Made by a program: the position numbers and the translations under genes. Source: Poecilobothrus nobilitatus (lineage: Eukaryota; Arthropoda; Insecta; Diptera; Dolichopodidae). From it: a stretch of 64,000 nucleotides of DNA. Shown piece by piece: positions 59,715-64,000 of this stretch. The notes under the pieces were generated by a model that saw only the letters and a list, made by a program, of their open reading frames with translations, made no database searches and was not told the origin of the DNA. Positions within the stretch are counted from its first letter, which is position 1. Every line of letters starts with the position of its first letter. The stretch spans positions 1 to 64,000 of the forward strand of contig OX352773.1 of assembly GCA_947095535.1 (NCBI GenBank), in the 5' to 3' direction.

Positions 59715-61568
59715 AATAAAATTAGTACAATAATTATGAATCTATTGTGAGAGAGCTTCTAAAATGATATTTTATTTTATTTTATTATTTTTTTTTAGCA
59801 AAAATATTCATTTCTATAATATTTAGTAAGTTTCTGATTTCTGTTATGAAATATAATTACCTAAGTCTGCCGAATTTTATATTAATAAAAAAATTTAGAA
59901 TATTTTATGTTATATCAAAAATTCAGCTTAAAAATCAAAATTTCCATCTAAATAAACAAAACTACGTTAAAATGGTTAAAGTCTGTTACGAAACTTTTAC
60001 CAGCTTTTATACTAGAAACAATATCAAGAATAAAATCGGCCTATTATTTTTTTTTATACATATGAGACTTACTATAAACTTTGCTCTTTTCACTTTCAGT
60101 CGTTTTAATTTTATTAAGAATAGGTACCTATTTTTATTTTTCCAAAACAAAGATTGAAAACTGTCAACAGAAGATTAATATTTTATTTTTAATTTACCGC
60201 TGCAATGCAACCAGTTCATAATGGATGTGGGGGTCAAATTTAAAAATTAAAAATTTGCTGAATTTATTTTTATTGAAAATGTGTTTTTTAAGTATGTACT
60301 TTTCCTTTTTTGACTGTACTAACTTTTAATTAACGGTTTGTGTCTCTGATAATACTTCTAGTGGAAAATTTTGTCTCTGGTAATAATATTTACTAAATTT
60401 ATTTGTATTTTTAATGAACGGTTTGTGTCTCCTGATAATACTTTGAGTCAAAGATTTGTGTCTCTGATAATAAAATTTTAAACTATTAAATAAATATACA
60501 GAAATATCATCATTGCCAGTTTAGTTTATATTCAGTGTGTGGTTTATTATAGATCTGGCCAACATCTTGTGTGTATAATCATATTGTGTATTATCAGAAA
60601 TTCAATCATTAATTCCTGGTATTATATTATCTGATCTGATTAATAAATCTTATTTTTTCCATGGCTAACAATATTATTAATAGTCTAATAATAAATTAGT
60701 ACAAAATTATGAATCTTTTGTGAGAGAAGGCTTCTAAAATGATATTTTCTATGTTAGTTTTTTCTTTTTAAGAAAAATATCCATTTTTATAATATTTGGT
60801 AAGTTCCAGACTTCTGTGATGAAATATAATTATTTAAGTCTGCCGAATTTTATATTAATAAAAAAATTTAGAATATTTTATGTTATGTTTTATGTTAAAA
60901 ATCTAAATTTCAACCTAAATAAACAAAACTATTTTACAGTCTCTTACGAAGCTTTTACCAGCTTTTATACTAATGAAAACAAAATCAAGAATAAAATTGG
61001 CCTATTATTTTTTTCTTATAAATATGAGACTTACTATAAACTTTGCTCTTTTCACTTTCAGGCGTTTTAATTTTATTAAGAGTACCTATTTTTATTTTTT
61101 TTTTCCAAAACAAAGATTGATAACGCCAACAGAAGATTAATAATTTATTTTTAATTTACCGCTGCGACCAGTTCATAATGGATGTGGCGGTCAAATTTAA
61201 AAATTAAAAATTTGGTGAATTTATTTTTATTGAAAATGTGTTTTTTAAGTATGTACTTTTCCTTTTTTGACTGTACTAACTTTTAATTAACGGTTTGTGT
61301 CTCTGATAATACTTCTATTGGAAAATTTGGTCTCTGGTAATAATATTTACTAAATTTATTTATATTTTTAATTGACGGTTTGTGTCTTTGATAATACAGT
61401 CAAAGATTTGTGTCTCTGGTAATAAAATTTTAAATTATTAAATAAATATAGAGAAATATCATCATTGCCAGTTTAGTTTACATTCAGTGTGAGTGTTTTA
61501 TTATAGATATAAAATATATTTTTTTACATGTTGGCAAGGTATCGCCAACATCTTGTGTATTATCTGGT
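59715..61568. repeat. 0.95-kb tandem duplication containing family F
   Basis: 59715-60595 and 60690-61568 are two diverged copies (about 85-90% by eye), with an offset of 973 bp at the left falling to 952 bp at the right. Both contain TTGTGAGAGA..CTTCTAAAATG, a frame-like stretch beginning ATGAAATATAATTA, several GTGTCTCTGATAATA repeats, and the family-F end. The parallel frames of 103 and 84 codons have diverged by indels, so I do not call them genes. Confidence 0.85.
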
Positions 61569-62656
61569 ATTATCATAAAGAAATCATATACATAGAGTAT
61601 TTACACCGAACAAATTTTTTAAACCATTTCTGCACAAAATATAGAACCCCGAAATTCTGTTTTGTTGCAGATTAACATATTTTGAACAAAAAATTTATAC
61701 AGAAATAATATTTATTTGCAGCTTATAAAAAAATGAAATGTATTCTGGTATTATTTTCATTTTATACTATTTTATAATTGTAGTGGTATGGTAGTGATAA
61801 TATTTTTTTTATTCGTTTCATTCTTATTTGTTTGTACGTATGTTTATTAGATTTGAAATGATTAGAATTTGAATGTTTAATATTTTTTTGGCTCTCATAT
61901 ATAAAGCGTATTAAATAGCGTATGTGTGTGTTTAGTAAAATTAAAAATGATTTTATTATGCATGCATAAGAACATAACGTATTGAAGTAGGTAAATAAAA
62001 AATTAGATAAGTGATAATAAGTGACTTTTATTAAATATTTTGTTTTAATAAATAAACTTAAGGTAATAAGGAAACAAATCAATGTTAAATTACAGATTCA
62101 CTGAAATAAAGTTTCTTTTCCTACTTAGAGTAAATATATAGTCATAATATACCTAGTACTAGTAAAAGTAAATAATTTTTAAAACTTTTGCAAAAATTAA
62201 TAAAAAAATCAAATTTTATTTAACAATTTTCTTTTTAATATTAGTACCTAAATGTTAGAATAGCTAATATTAAAATAGGAATATTAGTACAGTACCTAAA
62301 TAGGGAATCAAAAAATAACAAAAGCACATAAAATTAATTAAAAAAATGTTTTATTGCTTAAAATTAAAGAATATAGAAGGAAAACATAAGAAGGGAAAAA
62401 GCCACATGGAAAATTCTAAAATATAGTCTGATAGTATTAATTTTCCAAATGGCAAAAAAAACCCTTTTTATTAGTACATTTACAAAATTATTTACAAAAT
62501 TATAACTAAGCATAATAAATTACTTTAACATTTAAAAAATTTAACATAAAAACATAATTAATCATTTTAACAATATATATAGGTAATTAACTTAAATTAA
62601 TAATCTCATGCATTGATTTTTAACAAAATTTTCATAAAAAAAAAAAATAAAAATTA
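61569..62656. other. No recognisable gene
   Basis: AT-rich sequence. The 106-codon minus-strand frame at 61762-62082 has no recognisable domain and a composition typical of AT-rich noise. Confidence 0.45.
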
Positions 62657-63999
62657 AAGTTATTAATCCATTACAAATCAAGAAAAAGTTTAAAAAAATA
62701 TTTATTCAAAAATTGCAGACCATGTGAGACAAAATTTCTACTATTTTTGACTATTTTTTTGTTTTTCCCTCTTGGATTCCTTAGCTTTTTGTTCTTCCTC
62801 AATTATTAATTTTTCCTTTAAACATTTGGTTTCTTTTTTTAATAACAAATCGATTAGTAATTCTAAAAACTTAATTTTATGCGTAAAGCATTTTTCATTT
62901 TCGTTGAACCACATAGAATATTTATCCGATTTATTAGTAGCTTCCAAACAACAATATAAAATGTTTTTTTTTAAGTTCTTTTGATGAAAGTTTTTAGAAA
63001 AAAAGTGATCAAATATATTGCTTTGAAATTGGGTGAATTCAAAAAAATTTTCTGTTGGCGCTTTTAAATGGACAATATCTGAGTAATTTTTGTAGTTTTT
63101 TTGAAAAATAAATTGTTCCGACTCAAGTAATAAAGGGCTTTCAGAAGTCTTAAAAAATAAATCGTTACATGACACAAAAGAAATTTTTTTCTTCATTTTA
63201 AAAATGATATAACCACATATATATCTTTGTGCGTTATTCGAAACAACATTCCTTTCTGTTTTTTCTAAATTTTCTCCTAAATAATTGATGACAACGTTAG
63301 TAATATTATCATCAATTTGTTCAATTTCAACTTCTTCTTCATTTGTACCTGAGCTATATTCTTCTAATTTATAATTTACTAAATCTTCTGAAAGAAATTC
63401 ATCATTATCTTCCTCACAATTCGAGTGTTCAATTTTAAAGTTAATTAATTTTACAGACATGATTTTCGCTAAGATGTTACTGAATTCAGAGACAGATGGG
63501 TTATTATTACAACCGTTTCTATAACGAATTAATGAACACAAATTTTCTAAAGCATCTTGATTAAGGCGAGACAATAGCAAATAAGAACACTCGTTTGTAT
63601 TATAAATTGAAAATATATTTGAACTTAACTCTATAATGCCTGTTAAAGATTGAACCATACCTTCAATACAATAAATTTTTGGAGAAGAGATTGATTTTAT
63701 ATTTTTAAAATACTCTATCATTTCTATTATGTACTGAAATATTTGATTGTTTGATTGTAAAGCTACACGGTATGGGTTTTTATCATATATTTTTTTTGCT
63801 ATTAAGACAATCAAGAATATCATATATTTTTTTGCTATTAAGAACAAAAAGCTAAGGAATCCAAGAGGGAAAGACAAAAAAATACTCAAAAATAATTCAA
63901 AACTAAATATATATAGTAGAAATTTTGTCTCACATGGTCTGCAATTTTTGAATAAATATCTTTTAAACTTTTTCTTGATTTGTAATGGATTAATAACTT
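62657..63999. repeat. Long inverted repeat (about 140-160 bp arms) around a transposase remnant
   Basis: 62657-62796 is matched in reverse complement at 63840-63999: AGCTTTTTGTTCTT, TTTTCCCTCTTGGATTCC, TTTCTACTAT, GCAGACCATGTGAGACAAAA and ACTTTTTCTTGATTTG all appear in both arms. The right arm has about 20 extra bases in the middle. The left arm includes the stop and last codons of the transposase. The right arm reaches the window edge, so the repeat may be longer. Confidence 0.92.
62741..63839 (-). pseudogene. P-element/THAP9-like transposase, C-terminal part
   Basis: Reading leftwards, family resemblance begins near DKNPYRVALQSNNQIFQYI. It continues through GMVQSLTGIIELSSNIF and the hallmark LNQDALENLCSLIRYRNGCNNNPSVSEF (residues 109-136 of the open frame), then NAQRYICGYIIFKMKKK (219-235). 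These belong to the C-terminal half of P-type transposases, in which the catalytic core is completed after a GTP-binding insertion. An acidic stretch (EEDNDEF...EEEVEIE) and a Lys/Glu-rich tail follow, with the stop at 62741. The THAP zinc finger and the N-terminal half are absent. The first ~35 codons of the longer open frame (63780-63889) do not belong to the protein, because they are the inverted repeat read antisense plus a 37-bp-offset direct repeat. Confidence 0.82.
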
Positions 64000-64000
64000 C

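Noticed and set aside
59846..61070. Paired frames of 103 and 84 codons in the tandem duplication
   Set aside because: The copies diverge by frame-changing indels and show no domain, so the similarity reflects DNA duplication.

Overview
This is a eukaryotic, very AT-rich, repeat-dominated window with no recognisable single-copy host gene. The organism is most likely an insect, and probably a fly. The main support is a large set of DINE-1/INE-1-like elements (short non-autonomous Helentron-type elements with a TATACCC...GGGTATA 5' hairpin, a GTCCGTCCGTCC head and a GGGTAT-plus-hairpin 3' end). A Jockey-type LINE, a pogo/Tigger-like transposon, a P-element-like transposase, Helitrons and tRNA-headed SINEs are also present. 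It looks like pericentromeric or other heterochromatin.

Layout. 1-17776: a satellite array of 53 units of 336 bp that are essentially identical, ordered largely as 672-bp dimers by one T/C site. 17798-18901: an inverted-repeat unit holding three tandem copies of a tRNA-like repeat (called family E here). 19019-25390: DINE-1-like elements in both orientations. 25391-28085: the 5' half of a LINE (ORF1 with zinc knuckles, then the ORF2 endonuclease), broken. 28155-32124: a second copy of the 21-25 kb block, flanked by two copies of a LINE 3' end; the right one carries a reverse-transcriptase remnant on the minus strand. 32130-41482: more DINE-1-like copies, mostly on the minus strand. 40807-43705: a 1.47-kb tandem duplication. 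45359-47533: a full-length DINE-1-like element with about 11 central units of 147 bp.

48441-51493: a SINE fragment, a complete but inactivated pogo/Tigger-like transposon (48865-51229, TA target duplication) and a SINE with an 11-bp target duplication. 53328-53856: a MITE with about 70-bp inverted ends. 54566-54746: a second SINE. 56414-59059: a non-autonomous Helitron with a central 146-bp minisatellite arranged as trimers. 59715-61568: a 0.95-kb tandem duplication. 62657-63999: a P-element-like transposase remnant between long inverted repeats, so that its apparent N terminus is antisense sequence.

The main result is that the 336-bp satellite, read on the minus strand, looks colinear with tRNA-like family E. 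It shares the segment before the tRNA-like part, the B-box/T-arm and the poly-T tract, but lacks the A-box half. Family E also lies immediately beyond the end of the array. The satellite therefore probably arose from a tRNA-related repeat by deletion and amplification. Separately, three unrelated or distantly related element types in the window carry central tandem repeats of 142-147 bp. All protein-coding sequence seen is transposon-derived and interrupted. Alignments were made by eye, so boundaries of diverged repeats are good to about 5-30 bp.
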